Of a stretch of DNA of 64,000 bases, positions 55,538 through 64,000 are shown piece after piece. Origin of the DNA: Planococcus koreensis (lineage in GTDB: Bacteria; Bacillota; Bacilli; Bacillales_A; Planococcaceae); assembly GCF_004761975.1 (NCBI RefSeq), contig NZ_RQII01000025.1:57166-121165 (forward strand), written 5' to 3'. The notes below the pieces were generated by a model, which ran no database searches, was not told where the DNA came from, and saw nothing but the letters and a program-made list of their open reading frames with translations. Numbering within the stretch: position 1 is the stretch's first letter; every line of letters begins with the position of its first letter. The position numbers and the translations under genes were made by a program.

Positions 55538-55939
55538 GTGGTAGAAACAAGTTCACAAACAATAACAGTTGAGAAGGCAATCAAATTCATGGGCACAGAA
55601 GTGGAAATGGATACAGAATTTTGGCAGCTCAAAAAGAAACGCAGAATCAAATCCCGAAAAAGTCCTGGTATGTGTGTCAACTGGTCACTGGATTTAACTG
55701 TCTCTTTTAAACTGCTCGATGATGGACAAAAGACTGTTAATGAAGCGGAAGTCTTTCTTCTTCCTGAAGAACTGCCGATTTTCACACGGACGCTGATCGA
55801 GCATCCTGTTTTGCTTCCCATCAGTTATGCGCAGCAGCTTTCAATGGAGCGCGGAATGCATTGCATCCGCTTAACATCACAGGAACCTTTCGAAGATTTT
55901 GCTGGACGCCTTTCCGAAGCGCTTTACGCACTCGGATAA
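55538..55939 (+). CDS. Unrecognised 133-residue protein
   Basis: The product has no signal peptide or membrane segment. The N-terminal third is basic (QLKKKRRIKSRKSPG), followed by beta-type stretches (WSLDLTVSFKLL) and an acidic C-terminal helix (PFEDFAGRLSEALYALG). I know no family for it. GTG 55538 follows GGAAGGAG at good spacing; an ATG at 55496 would add 14 residues without such a site. It is followed 54 bp later by another unrecognised gene on the same strand. Confidence 0.6.
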   Translation: MVETSSQTITVEKAIKFMGTEVEMDTEFWQLKKKRRIKSRKSPGMCVNWSLDLTVSFKLLDDGQKTVNEAEVFLLPEELPIFTRTLIEHPVLLPISYAQQLSMERGMHCIRLTSQEPFEDFAGRLSEALYALG

Positions 55940-55993
55940 AAGAAAGGAGCGGGAAAGCACACAATCATGGGTGTTTAGAGGAGAGAAGCAAAT

Positions 55994-56355
55994 ATGGAAC
56001 AGATGGAGCATTTGCCTCAACAATCAGTTGGCTATTTTTTCTCAGATCCAAAGATGTGCATGTTGAAAATGGAGCGGCTTTCATCACGTTCTTCGCCCGC
56101 CTGACAAAAGAAACCTCCTTTGGGAAAGAGGGAGTGGAACTAACCCGGATTCACCCTGTATGGGTGAACATAGACGAGGTGTTGATGGACCACGCATCTG
56201 AAAAGGCGAAAGCCATGCCCAATTGCATGCAGCGATACGAACTTACACCCAATGTCTTCTACAGCTTATGCCGTTTATCGAAAACTTGTCCTGGAGAGCT
56301 TTTCTACATCACACCCTATCACCTGAAGTCCACACACAGGAAATACATTCAGTAG
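55994..56355 (+). pseudogene. Unrecognised ~120-residue protein with one frame break
   Basis: GAGGAGAG precedes ATG 55994, but this frame stops at 56104. A second frame open to 56355 continues the coding pattern. One added A in the AAAA run 56066-56069 joins them into MEQMEHLPQQ...SDPKMCMLKNGAAFITFF...THRKYIQ, about 120 residues with five Cys. No family is recognised. It may be a real gene with a sequence error. Confidence 0.5.
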
Positions 56356-56497
56356 CAAGTGGAATCCATAATTTAATAATATTTTGTTAATAAAATCAGA
56401 ATCTGAACTAATTGCGCCTTTATTCCGCACGGAAACAGAAAAGAATGTCTGTATGAAAAAAGTGTTGTAAGAAACAATTCTGAGGAGGATGAATCGA

Positions 56498-56653
56498 ATG
56501 ACTGCTATTATTAAAGAAGAAACAAGAATGGATCACCTAACTAAAACGTATTTGCAAATGTATGAGGAATTTATCGTCGGCTATAAGCAATACAAGAAGG
56601 AAAAATCCACGCCTTATTCGAAATCAGTGAAAGCTGAACGTTTAGCCGACTGA
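56498..56653 (+). CDS. Small 51-residue protein
   Basis: GAGGAGG lies seven bases before ATG 56498, an ideal site. The product is a charged, Lys/Glu/Tyr-rich, probably helical protein (TYLQMYEEFIVGYKQYKKEK). No family is recognised. It has its own terminator 37 bp downstream, which supports a real, separately transcribed gene. Confidence 0.65.
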   Translation: MTAIIKEETRMDHLTKTYLQMYEEFIVGYKQYKKEKSTPYSKSVKAERLAD

Positions 56654-56690
56654 CCTTGTGCTGTAGACTGAAATTCAATATGAAGAAATA

Positions 56691-56731
56691 GCCGCTGCCA
56701 GGAATCCTCGTGATTCCTGGCAGCGGTTTTT
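56691..56731 (+). terminator. Terminator of the GCCAGGAATC family
   Basis: CCGCTGCCAGGAATC (56692-56706) pairs with GATTCCTGGCAGCGG (56712-56726), then TTTTT. Confidence 0.92.
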
Positions 56732-56885
56732 GCAGTTGCATCGGGTGATGGGAGAGTCAATGAGGACAAGGTGAAACTGTTCTACCTCGACTTTTTATTC
56801 AAACTTTTATGCCGGCGGACTGCTTATCGTCCTATAATAGAGAAAGAACGAATCGAAACTATTTGATACACCAAGGGGGCTTAAC

Positions 56886-57518
56886 GTGAATATTATCCTG
56901 ATAGGTGACAGTGGGCATGCCAAAGTGATTGCTGATAATGTGTTTTCTGCCGGGAACCGTGTGGTGGCGAGGCTGGATGATAAGCACACCGAAATTTTCA
57001 AGGCGAATGGCTGCTGGTTCGGCCCTGTTTCCGAAGTCTCCAAGCTAATGGAAAAAGAGCAGGCGAAAGTCATTATAGCAATTGGCGCAAACTCGGTCAG
57101 AAGAAAAATCGTCGAACGTTTGGCGTTAAATGCGGATCAATATGCGACCGCTATACACCGCAATGCCGTAATAAGCCCGAGTGCCGCGATTGGCTATGGC
57201 ACCGTCGTAATGCCCGGAGCGGTCGTCAATGCAGAGGCAACGGTTGGAAATCACGCGATTTTGAACTCGCGTTCCGTGGTGGAGCATGATTGCATTGTCG
57301 GGGATTATATCCATATCGCTTCAGGCGCAGCGGCAGCGGGCTTAGCGAAGCTCGGCGAAGGTGCGCTGGTAGAGACAGGCGCAAGTATTTCTCCTATGAA
57401 AGAAATCGGCCAGTGGAGTGTTGTCCGCGCAGGTTCTGCGGTAATGGGTGACGTCGAAGCGTTTTCGACGGTGATGGGGGTTCCGGCATTGGAGATTAAA
57501 GCCGGGATGGAGAAATAA
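56886..57518 (+). CDS. NeuD/PglD-type sugar O-/N-acyltransferase
   Basis: The 210-residue protein has an N-terminal nucleotide-binding segment (IILIGDSGHAKVIADNV) and a C-terminal left-handed beta helix (GYGTVVMPGAVVN, VGNHAILNSRSVVEHDC, with catalytic His in EHDC). The pattern matches acetyl-CoA-dependent NeuD/PglD enzymes acting on nucleotide amino sugars. It is isolated from the polysaccharide locus. The start is GTG 56886 with AAGGGGG upstream. Confidence 0.9.
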   Translation: MNIILIGDSGHAKVIADNVFSAGNRVVARLDDKHTEIFKANGCWFGPVSEVSKLMEKEQAKVIIAIGANSVRRKIVERLALNADQYATAIHRNAVISPSAAIGYGTVVMPGAVVNAEATVGNHAILNSRSVVEHDCIVGDYIHIASGAAAAGLAKLGEGALVETGASISPMKEIGQWSVVRAGSAVMGDVEAFSTVMGVPALEIKAGMEK

Positions 57519-57572
57519 GAATCCCGATGTCCGAACAGATTTAGTCTATTGGCAAATCAGAATATAGAAACA

Positions 57573-57617
57573 TAGCCATTGCAGGAATCCTTAAGATTCT
57601 CGGCAGTGGTTTTTTTG
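57573..57617 (+). terminator. Terminator, diverged member of the GCCAGGAATC family
   Basis: AGCCATTGCAGGAATC faces GATTCTCGGCAGTGGT with mismatches, then TTTTTTT. It keeps GGAATC/GATTC while the lower stem has drifted. Confidence 0.8.
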
Positions 57618-57764
57618 CATGGGGATTGGAAAAGCGTATCCATCAAAATAATTGCCATCCCAAAACCATTTCAACCCCAACCCTAGCATTTCCACACACC
57701 TTTCCGTAGAATTGACGGATAAGGAAAGAGCGGCGACGCCTTTCGATCATAGTTATGGATGTGA

Positions 57765-58676
57765 ATGCACTTGATTCTTACTGAAATATTAAATGTAGTA
57801 TTGCCGGTCTTTTTGTTGCTCGCTGTCGGTTTTATCGTCGGCAAAACGATGGCGATCAATTCGAAGTCGGTGTCGGATCTGTCGATTTACGTCTTCAGTC
57901 CCGCTTTGTTCTTTTACTCGGTATCGACTTCCGAGATGGACATGAATGATTTTGGCCGGATTGTGGTTTTTTCGTTTACGTTGTTCCTAGTGTTTGCTGG
58001 CTTTATATGGCTGGCGGGCAAGCTTCTGAAATGGGATCAAATGTATCAAAATACGCTGATGCTGGCGAGCGGATTTCCGAACGCAGGGAATTACGGGCTG
58101 CCGATCATCTTGTTTGCGTTCGGCGACGCCGGCGTGGCGATTGGCATCATCTACCTGGTCATGCAATCTTTTTTAATGAACTCGGCAGGCGTGTTCTATG
58201 CATCGAATCACCGACACGCGCCGAAAAAAGATATCTTTCTGACGGTCGTGCGGATGCCTGGCTTTATCGCGATCCTGCTTGCGTTGCTGTTGAAAATCAC
58301 CGGCATCCCAGTACCGTCTGCGATTGAAAGTGCGACGGGGCTGCTTGGGCAGGCATCAATTCCGGTGATGCTGACGCTGCTCGGCATTACGCTCGCATCG
58401 ATTCAGCTGAAAAATGTTTTCGCGTTCATCGGCACGGCGGTGCTGTTCAAACTGGTCGCGTTTCCGGCGCTGGCATTTTTGCTGCTGCAGCTATTGTATC
58501 CGGGCGATGCGCTGGAAGCGAAGGTTCTGCTAGTGGCGGCTGCGACACCAACGGCCGCAACGACAACCTTGCTCGCCATCAAATTCAATATGAATCCGGA
58601 TCTTGTGTCGAGCGCGATGTTCGTCAGCACAGTCGCGAGCATCGTGACGATACCGATTTTGCTGCTGGTGCTGTAG
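57765..58676 (+). CDS. AEC (auxin efflux carrier) family permease
   Basis: The 303-residue protein has about ten membrane helices. Typical motifs are PVFLLLAVGFIVGK at the N-terminus, LASGFPNAGNYGLPI (helix 4 break) and a C-terminal AAATPTAATTTLLAIKF. AEC permeases export or exchange organic acids, amino acids or similar anions. ATG 57765 has only a weak GGATG site. It ends at a terminator shared with the converging reductase gene. Confidence 0.9.
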   Translation: MHLILTEILNVVLPVFLLLAVGFIVGKTMAINSKSVSDLSIYVFSPALFFYSVSTSEMDMNDFGRIVVFSFTLFLVFAGFIWLAGKLLKWDQMYQNTLMLASGFPNAGNYGLPIILFAFGDAGVAIGIIYLVMQSFLMNSAGVFYASNHRHAPKKDIFLTVVRMPGFIAILLALLLKITGIPVPSAIESATGLLGQASIPVMLTLLGITLASIQLKNVFAFIGTAVLFKLVAFPALAFLLLQLLYPGDALEAKVLLVAAATPTAATTTLLAIKFNMNPDLVSSAMFVSTVASIVTIPILLLVL

Positions 58677-58693
58677 CTTCAGGAAGCCAAAAA

Positions 58694-58725
58694 AAAGCCC
58701 ATTCCACTTGCGGAATGGGCTTTCT
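58694..58725. terminator. Bidirectional terminator between permease and reductase genes
   Basis: GCCCATTCC (58697-58705) pairs with GGAATGGGC (58712-58720), flanked by A8 before and TTTCTTTCT after. Confidence 0.9.
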
Positions 58726-58735
58726 TTCTATATGA

Positions 58736-59560
58736 CTAGCGGACATTCATTTCGTTCGGGTGTGCACCTTTACGGCGGTTTTTGTTCAACGCATGGATTT
58801 TGTCCATGTCGTCCGCTGACAATTCGAAATCAAAGAGGTCGAAGTTTTCTGCGATGCGCGACGGCGTGACGGATTTCGGAATCGCGATCGTGCCGTTCTG
58901 TAAATGCCAGCGCAATACGACTTGTGCCGGTGTTTTGCTGTGGGCTTCGGCAATCGCAATCACCGTCGGGTCCTGCAGCACTTCGCCGCCTTGGTCAAGC
59001 GGGCTCCACGCTTCTACAAAAATATCGTGCTGTGCGCAGAATTCCTTGAGTTCAGTCTGCGCCAAGTACGGATGGCATTCGACTTGGTTCAAGACTGGCG
59101 GCACGTCGCATTCTTCAAGCAAACGCTCAAGATGTTCGATTTCGAAATTGCAGACGCCAATCGCTTTGACTTTGCCGTCTTTATAAAGCTTTTCAAGCGC
59201 TTTATACGTATCGACGTATTGGCCGAAATCCGGAGTCGGCCAGTGGATCAAGTACAAGTCGACATAGTCGAGCCCTAAACGCTCCAGGCTGTCTTCGAAC
59301 GCACGCAATGTGCTGTCGTAGCCTTGGTCGCTGTTCCAAACTTTGGTTGTGATGAACAATTCTTCGCGCGGCACGGAAGATTCCTTCAATGCCTGCCCGA
59401 CGCCTGCTTCGTTCTTGTAAATCATCGCGGTATCGATTGAACGGTAACCGACTTTAATAGCTTCTGTAACTGCATCCGCTGCTTCGTTGTCCGGCACTTG
59501 CCAAACCCCGTAGCCAAGCTGCGGCATTTTTAATCCATTATTCAACGTTACAAATTCCAT
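58736..59560 (-). CDS. Aldo/keto reductase (2,5-diketogluconate/methylglyoxal reductase type)
   Basis: The 274-residue TIM-barrel enzyme has the catalytic tetrad context: Asp47/Tyr52 in SIDTAMIYKNE, Lys in FITTKVWN and His in YLIHWP. The C-terminal IPKSVTPSRI binds NADPH. It resembles Bacillus YvgN/YtbE, which reduce methylglyoxal and other aldehydes. AAAAGGGG precedes ATG 59560. Confidence 0.93.
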   Translation of the reverse strand: MEFVTLNNGLKMPQLGYGVWQVPDNEAADAVTEAIKVGYRSIDTAMIYKNEAGVGQALKESSVPREELFITTKVWNSDQGYDSTLRAFEDSLERLGLDYVDLYLIHWPTPDFGQYVDTYKALEKLYKDGKVKAIGVCNFEIEHLERLLEECDVPPVLNQVECHPYLAQTELKEFCAQHDIFVEAWSPLDQGGEVLQDPTVIAIAEAHSKTPAQVVLRWHLQNGTIAIPKSVTPSRIAENFDLFDFELSADDMDKIHALNKNRRKGAHPNEMNVR

Positions 59561-59786
59561 TCAGCATATCCCCTTTTCCAAATAAGTTTACCTAATGCAT
59601 TAGATACCCTTCGATACTGCACATTAACCCTTCGATTTACGAATTAAATAAAAAGGCATTCTTTTTCCCATTTAACGCCAATTTAACCTACATTCCTTAT
59701 TATGAAGATAACGGACAAGCAGGTCACGTGAAATGATTTCAGAAGCGGCAAACTCTTTTATTCATCGATGAAAAGGGGTTATGGCA

Positions 59787-60761
59787 ATGGACGATCTACA
59801 ATTTGCCCAACGTTACGGGCAGCTGGTCGAATCAATAGGCGGCGGCGAATGCACCGTTTACGAATTCCATAATGAAGTGGGCACGGTGCGCAGCATTTTC
59901 CTCAAACGGGAGATTCCGATTGCCATTGATGGCCAAACTTATTTTGAAGCAGTGACGCCTTGCGCTTATGGCGGCCCTGTTATTTTAGCATGCAAAGAAG
60001 GGCGCCGCTGGGAACTCGCCGCGGCGTTTGAGCGCGCGTTCCGCAAGTATTGCTGGGAACAAAACATCATCAGCGAACGGGTGCAGTTCAATCCACTGCT
60101 TGGCAACGCGGCTGATTTTGCAGGCTGCTACGAAACGGAATTCATCGGCGAAACCACGGCGGTCGACCTCCGCGCCAAAAACCCGGTGTGCGGCGAATTT
60201 TCGGAACGCGGCAAAAAGACGCTGTTTAAAGCGCTTGAATCCGGCGTCGATTACCGCGTGACCGCTAACCCTAATCAAGCAGATGCGAGCCGTTTCGCTG
60301 CCTTGTACGCTTCGATTGCAGTTCACCAGAACATGCAGCAGGGCAAAGTGGAAAGGCACCAGCTTGCCAAATACATTGAAAAACTAGGGCCGGATCTGGT
60401 CATTGCAGAAGCCATTTACCGGGAACGCACCATCGCTGTTTCAGTGAGCAGGCTAAGCGGCAGCGTGCTGGAGCCGGAATTGAGCGCGATGCTGCCGGGA
60501 TTCGCCCATTTAGCGCCGGAACATGTATTGCATTTTGGGCTGGCGTGCTGGGGAAAACAGAACGGTGCATTGTTTGTTCTCCTAGGCGGCGGTGAACAAT
60601 CTCCCTTCAAAGACCTATTCATCCGCAACACCCGATTCGAGGTGTGGGAGGGGCGGAAAATCTGGAACGAAGAAGCCTATGCAAAGCTATGCGCGGCAGT
60701 GGAACGGCGGGCTGCCATTGTAGAACTGGCAGCAATGCCTCATGGATTTCCTTCATCATGA
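59787..60761 (+). CDS. FemAB/GNAT-like acyltransferase-fold protein
   Basis: The 324-residue protein has VTPCAYGGPVI in the first half and a second domain near residues 160-310 (LFVLLGGGEQS), the pattern of FemAB-like or BioF2-like proteins with two GNAT folds. No membrane segment is seen. Family members add amino acids or acyl groups to peptidoglycan precursors or other substrates. AAAAGGGG lies eight bases before ATG 59787; ATG 59781 is too near. Confidence 0.7.
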   Translation: MDDLQFAQRYGQLVESIGGGECTVYEFHNEVGTVRSIFLKREIPIAIDGQTYFEAVTPCAYGGPVILACKEGRRWELAAAFERAFRKYCWEQNIISERVQFNPLLGNAADFAGCYETEFIGETTAVDLRAKNPVCGEFSERGKKTLFKALESGVDYRVTANPNQADASRFAALYASIAVHQNMQQGKVERHQLAKYIEKLGPDLVIAEAIYRERTIAVSVSRLSGSVLEPELSAMLPGFAHLAPEHVLHFGLACWGKQNGALFVLLGGGEQSPFKDLFIRNTRFEVWEGRKIWNEEAYAKLCAAVERRAAIVELAAMPHGFPSS

Positions 60762-60932
60762 GTTGGAAAGCGAATGTCTAAATGGAAATGAGCCAAAATT
60801 ATAAAAAATTAATTACAAATACTCAGGTTTTTCGCCGGACATGGTATGATTTGAGTAGAGGCTTTTAACGCTGCGGGGTATGCCACAGCCATTGCCGTCT
60901 GTACGGATTTAACTTGAAACGGAGGGTTTATT

Positions 60933-61907
60933 ATTTACACATTAGGTTTTGTCATCAGCCATAAAAACAACGAAAAGCGCCGGGCGATTTTGCCGAAAGA
61001 TATGTCGGGCATCAAGTTCCCGGAACGCCTGTATTTTGAACAAGGCTACGGAGAAGCGCTTGGCATTTCAGACGAAGAATACGCTGCACACGGCGTCCAT
61101 ATCGTGTCGCGCGAACGCGCTTTGGAATGCGAAGCGATCGTCGATGTGAAGCTCGGCGATGCCGATTACTTCGACCAGATTACTGAAGGCAAATTATTGA
61201 TCGGCTGGGCGCACGCTGTTCAGGACATCCGTTTCACTGATGCAGTGCTTGCAGGCAATCACACGGTTATCGCGTGGGAAGAAATGTTCGAAGGCGGACG
61301 CTATATCTTCTACCGCAACCGCGAAGTTGCGGGCGAAGCAGCTGTTCTTCAAGCGTATCAATACGCAGGCAGAATGCCTTATGAAACGAGAGTAGCGATT
61401 CTCGGAAACGGCCACACATCGAAAGGTGCCATGCGCATCCTTCATGGCCTTGGCGCGGAAGTCGACGTTTTCGGCCGCAGACACGAATCGTTATTCCGCG
61501 AAAAAATGACGGAATACGACGTTCTTGTAAACTGCGTGATGTGGGACACGAATCGCACAGATCGCATCATCTACAAAGAAGATTTGAAACGCCTGAAAAA
61601 AGGCGCGATGATCATCGATGTCAGCTGCGATCCGGAACTGGAAATCGAAACGTCACGCCCATCGACAATCGATAACCCGGTCTATACGGTCGACGGCATC
61701 ATCCATTATACTGTCGACAACACACCGGCGATGTTCCCGCACACCATCACAAAAGTGTTGAGCGAAGGCTTTTGGAGCATGCTCGATGATTTGACGGAAG
61801 GCAATTTGTCCGACATGGTCAAAGAAGCCGTCGTCATCGAAAACGGCCGCATCATCGACCACCACATCACCGAGTTCCGCGAAGCGCGCGGCTTGTTGGT
61901 GAAATAA
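60933..61907 (+). CDS. N5-(carboxyethyl)ornithine synthase-like oxidoreductase
   Basis: The 324-residue protein belongs to the alanine dehydrogenase/transhydrogenase-like fold: N-terminal LGFVISHKNNEKRRAILPKD, GWAHAVQDI, NAD motif VAILGNGHTSKG and VNCVMWDTN. It fits carboxyethyl-ornithine synthases, which condense pyruvate with ornithine or lysine using NADPH. The conserved N-terminus demands a start near 60933, where the codons are ATT ATT behind GGAGGG; no ATG, GTG or TTG fits. The first in-frame standard codon is TTG 60990, which would remove a conserved strand. Confidence 0.75.
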   Translation: MYTLGFVISHKNNEKRRAILPKDMSGIKFPERLYFEQGYGEALGISDEEYAAHGVHIVSRERALECEAIVDVKLGDADYFDQITEGKLLIGWAHAVQDIRFTDAVLAGNHTVIAWEEMFEGGRYIFYRNREVAGEAAVLQAYQYAGRMPYETRVAILGNGHTSKGAMRILHGLGAEVDVFGRRHESLFREKMTEYDVLVNCVMWDTNRTDRIIYKEDLKRLKKGAMIIDVSCDPELEIETSRPSTIDNPVYTVDGIIHYTVDNTPAMFPHTITKVLSEGFWSMLDDLTEGNLSDMVKEAVVIENGRIIDHHITEFREARGLLVK

Positions 61908-61918
61908 AGGAAAGCAGG

Positions 61919-61952
61919 CTCCCGCACCGGAAATCGGTGCGGGAGTTTTTTT
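61919..61952 (+). terminator. Terminator after the synthase gene
   Basis: CTCCCGCACC (61919-61928) pairs with GGTGCGGGAG (61936-61945), followed by T7. Confidence 0.93.
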
Positions 61953-62074
61953 GTGGTTTCTATGCCAGGATCGTCCATTTTTGCTTCCTCCACAAGGCGC
62001 ATATAGCACTTGCTATTTAATGACTATATTCATAGAATAAAGGTAGAAGTTGTAAATATTTGGAGGTGCTCGAT

Positions 62075-64000
62075 GTGAAGTTGAACGTGGAACAGCGTAG
62101 GATTGTCGAGCTTGAGCCAACTGGGCCGATGCTGATAAAGGGTGTGGCAGGGTCTGGCAAGACGACGGTAGCAATCCGCCGCATTAATTTTTTGAAAGAC
62201 CATTATAGCCATGAAGAAGATGACCGGATTTTGCTGGTCACTTACAATAAAACCTTGCTCCAATACATTAAGCATCAATATGCGAGGATGGCAGATGCTG
62301 ACCAAATAACAGCTGAGCGTCTTTTTTCTTCGGATACAGAAGTGGAAATACTGACGATTGATAGCCTTATGTTCAAAGAGTTCGGCCGCTATCAAAGACG
62401 GATTGGCAAAAAGCTGGAGCTTGCGACAATCGAGCAGATGCACAAAGCCATGATTCTGGCGATTCATCATGTAAAAAAGTCTTATCCCGACGTGAAGCTC
62501 CTTTCACCAAAATACAGTAAATTTCTGCTGGATGAAGTGGAATGGATTTTGGCATGTTCGATGACAGACGCAGAAACGTATCAGTCTGCTGACCGCATCG
62601 GCCGGGCATCTGGCGACGGCGGAACTCCACAGAAGCTGATGAAGAATTCCTCTTTGCGGGCAGCTATTTTCGATGTCTGCCTTTATTTCCGAGAACAATT
62701 GGAGAAAGAGGGTTTGACGACGTATAAACAGATGAACTTATATGCACTGGAAGAAATTCGGCGCAGCCGCAAACAGGCGTATACACATATTATTATCGAT
62801 GAAAGCCAGGATTTGACGCGTGTTCAGCTCCAGTTTTTAAAAGAATTGTATAACGAGAAGGCGCATTCCTCGCTAATGTTCGTAGCGGATAATACACAAA
62901 GCATTTATCCACTTTCATGGCTAGGAAAAGGCCGTCCTTATACATCCATCGGCTATGACATGAGCGGAAAATCCCGGACGTTGAGCAAAAATTACCGGAC
63001 GACAACTGAAATTTCAACAGCGGCGTTCCATTTGATCGAAGCGGATGAAAGCATTCGGGCCAATGTCGATTTCGTCAAACCGGCGTTGATTGACCGTCAC
63101 GGGCATCCGCCAATTTACCGGTTCTTCCTGACTCCCCAGCAGCAATTGCAGTTTCTGATTGATGAAATCAAGATGCTGCAAAACGATTACGCATTATCGG
63201 AAATTTGTGTAGTGGCGCGTGAAAACCGCCACATCGAAAGTATGGCTGAAGGGCTTGTGCATGCAGGCATCCCGAGCGGCATCTTGCAGCGCAACGAACC
63301 GGATTTCGAATCCGACAAAGTGAAGCTAGTGACGATGCATTCGATCAAGGGACTGGAGTTTAAAGTCATATTCCTAATTGACTTGAACAGTGGTTTGATT
63401 CCACAGGACCGTTATGCGGATGCGGATGACCAGCGGACGCTCGATTCCGATGAACGGAGGCTGCTGTATGTCGGTATGACGCGGGCGAACGAGTTATTGT
63501 ACATGTCATCGGTCAAAAAACCTTCAAAATTCATCAAGGAAATCGACCGCAGACATATGCGGATGAAGAAAGACGCGTCGCTGAGGCCATTCGAGTCGAT
63601 TCCTATGACCGACTACCGCTTGACGGACCAATTGGTCGACTTGCACTCAAAAGAGGAAGTCATCCGGCAATGGCTGGTGCGGGAGCTGCAGGAAACGTAT
63701 GGCTATCCGCTTGAACTCTTGGAACTGGAGTTTCAGGTACAGCAGTTTTCGAAAAAAGGCTATTGCGATATTGCGGTGATGGTTTATGCAGGTGGAGACG
63801 CAAGGCCTTATATCATTGCCGAAGTAAAGCGCTTCGGCAGCGGCATTGAAGAGGCTGTGGAGCAGCTGAAAACCTATCTGGAAGCTGACAGCCGCGCGTT
63901 CTATGGCATCGCAACGGACGGGCTGGAAGTGAAGATCATTGACCGCAACGGGGAAGAAGTGCAGGACCTGCCGAAATGCCGGGCACAATTCCTGCCGGAA
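62075..64000 (+). CDS. UvrD/Rep-like helicase with C-terminal nuclease-like domain (partial at window end)
   Basis: At least 642 residues are present and the frame runs off the window. Superfamily I motifs are in order: Walker A GVAGSGKTT (Lys29), Walker B IIIDESQDL, LSKNYRTT, VTMHSIKGLEFKVI and YVGMTRANELLYM. From about residue 535 follows a segment like the N-terminal nuclease domain of type I restriction R subunits, with Asp565 (YCDIAV) and Glu583-x-Lys585 (IAEVKR), a PD-(D/E)xK-type set. The start is GTG 62075 with TGGAGGTG upstream. It could act in DNA repair or defence; context to the right is missing. Confidence 0.85.
   Translation, partial: MKLNVEQRRIVELEPTGPMLIKGVAGSGKTTVAIRRINFLKDHYSHEEDDRILLVTYNKTLLQYIKHQYARMADADQITAERLFSSDTEVEILTIDSLMFKEFGRYQRRIGKKLELATIEQMHKAMILAIHHVKKSYPDVKLLSPKYSKFLLDEVEWILACSMTDAETYQSADRIGRASGDGGTPQKLMKNSSLRAAIFDVCLYFREQLEKEGLTTYKQMNLYALEEIRRSRKQAYTHIIIDESQDLTRVQLQFLKELYNEKAHSSLMFVADNTQSIYPLSWLGKGRPYTSIGYDMSGKSRTLSKNYRTTTEISTAAFHLIEADESIRANVDFVKPALIDRHGHPPIYRFFLTPQQQLQFLIDEIKMLQNDYALSEICVVARENRHIESMAEGLVHAGIPSGILQRNEPDFESDKVKLVTMHSIKGLEFKVIFLIDLNSGLIPQDRYADADDQRTLDSDERRLLYVGMTRANELLYMSSVKKPSKFIKEIDRRHMRMKKDASLRPFESIPMTDYRLTDQLVDLHSKEEVIRQWLVRELQETYGYPLELLELEFQVQQFSKKGYCDIAVMVYAGGDARPYIIAEVKRFGSGIEEAVEQLKTYLEADSRAFYGIATDGLEVKIIDRNGEEVQDLPKCRAQFLPE

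Noticed and set aside
55861..56355. 164-codon frame taken as one protein from its first start codon
   Set aside because: Its first part overlaps the end of the previous gene in another frame and lacks a ribosome site; the repaired gene from ATG 55994 explains the coding signal better.
1..64000. tRNA, rRNA or prophage genes
   Set aside because: I saw no tRNA-like cloverleaf, rRNA segment or phage structural gene.

Overview
The window looks like a chromosomal segment of a Planococcaceae-type Firmicute (Planococcus or a close relative). The genes have strong AGGAGG-type ribosome sites, Gram-positive lipoprotein and SLH surface signals, an LCP-type envelope enzyme, a BY-kinase/PHP-phosphatase capsule module and a TagF-like enzyme. 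The genus is an inference from protein style, not a database result. Most of the window has moderate GC; about 16.6-28.2 kb is strikingly AT-rich.

Layout. 1-2.4 kb: composite repeat elements around an acyltransferase. 2.4-9.8 kb: exported enzymes (Vpr-like subtilase, CpdB-like nucleotidase, membrane-anchored S1C protease) and a small HTH protein. 9.9-11.6 kb, minus strand: an LCP-family gene and a frameshifted SGNH-like hydrolase. 11.7-28.2 kb: a surface polysaccharide locus running from chain-length regulator, tyrosine kinase and phosphatase through dehydratase and priming transferase to flippase, acetyltransferases, polymerase, four glycosyltransferase-type steps, uronic-acid precursor genes and an O-acyltransferase. 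28.3-31.3 kb: an IS1182-like element and decayed mobile DNA. 31.4-33.1 kb: a beta-helix protein with SLH anchors. 33.4-43 kb: metabolic and stress genes (ilvA, nitroreductase/MarR/ABM, AgcS symporter, MBL hydrolase, RidA, amidase plus small partner). 43-52.7 kb: two paralogous secreted zinc peptidases, a peptide-binding lipoprotein with an M42 aminopeptidase, a TagF-like protein and a duplicated secreted-protein promoter region. 53-64 kb: esterase, iron-siderophore lipoprotein with two Fur-type boxes, unrecognised small genes, NeuD-like acyltransferase, AEC permease, aldo/keto reductase, FemAB-like protein, carboxyethyl-ornithine-synthase-like gene and a UvrD-like helicase with a C-terminal nuclease-like domain, cut by the window end.

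How genes work together. The 11.7-28.2 kb genes form one assembly line: nucleotide-sugar synthesis, priming on undecaprenyl phosphate, sugar addition and acetylation, flipping, polymerisation and phosphotyrosine-controlled chain length; an LCP enzyme next door could attach the polymer to peptidoglycan. Many secreted proteases and peptide-uptake genes suggest protein scavenging.

Most unusual: (1) a composite element present at two loci 37 kb apart, in which five CATGTTAAC motifs recur at exactly 21-bp intervals next to two hairpins, one of which changes sequence while keeping its pairing; (2) a second RNA-like element at 0.7 and 2.2 kb with a variable central hairpin; (3) families of related terminator hairpins reused between unrelated genes; (4) repeated single-base length changes, mostly in homopolymers, that split several genes, especially in the polysaccharide locus, and are either assembly errors or slippage-type variation.
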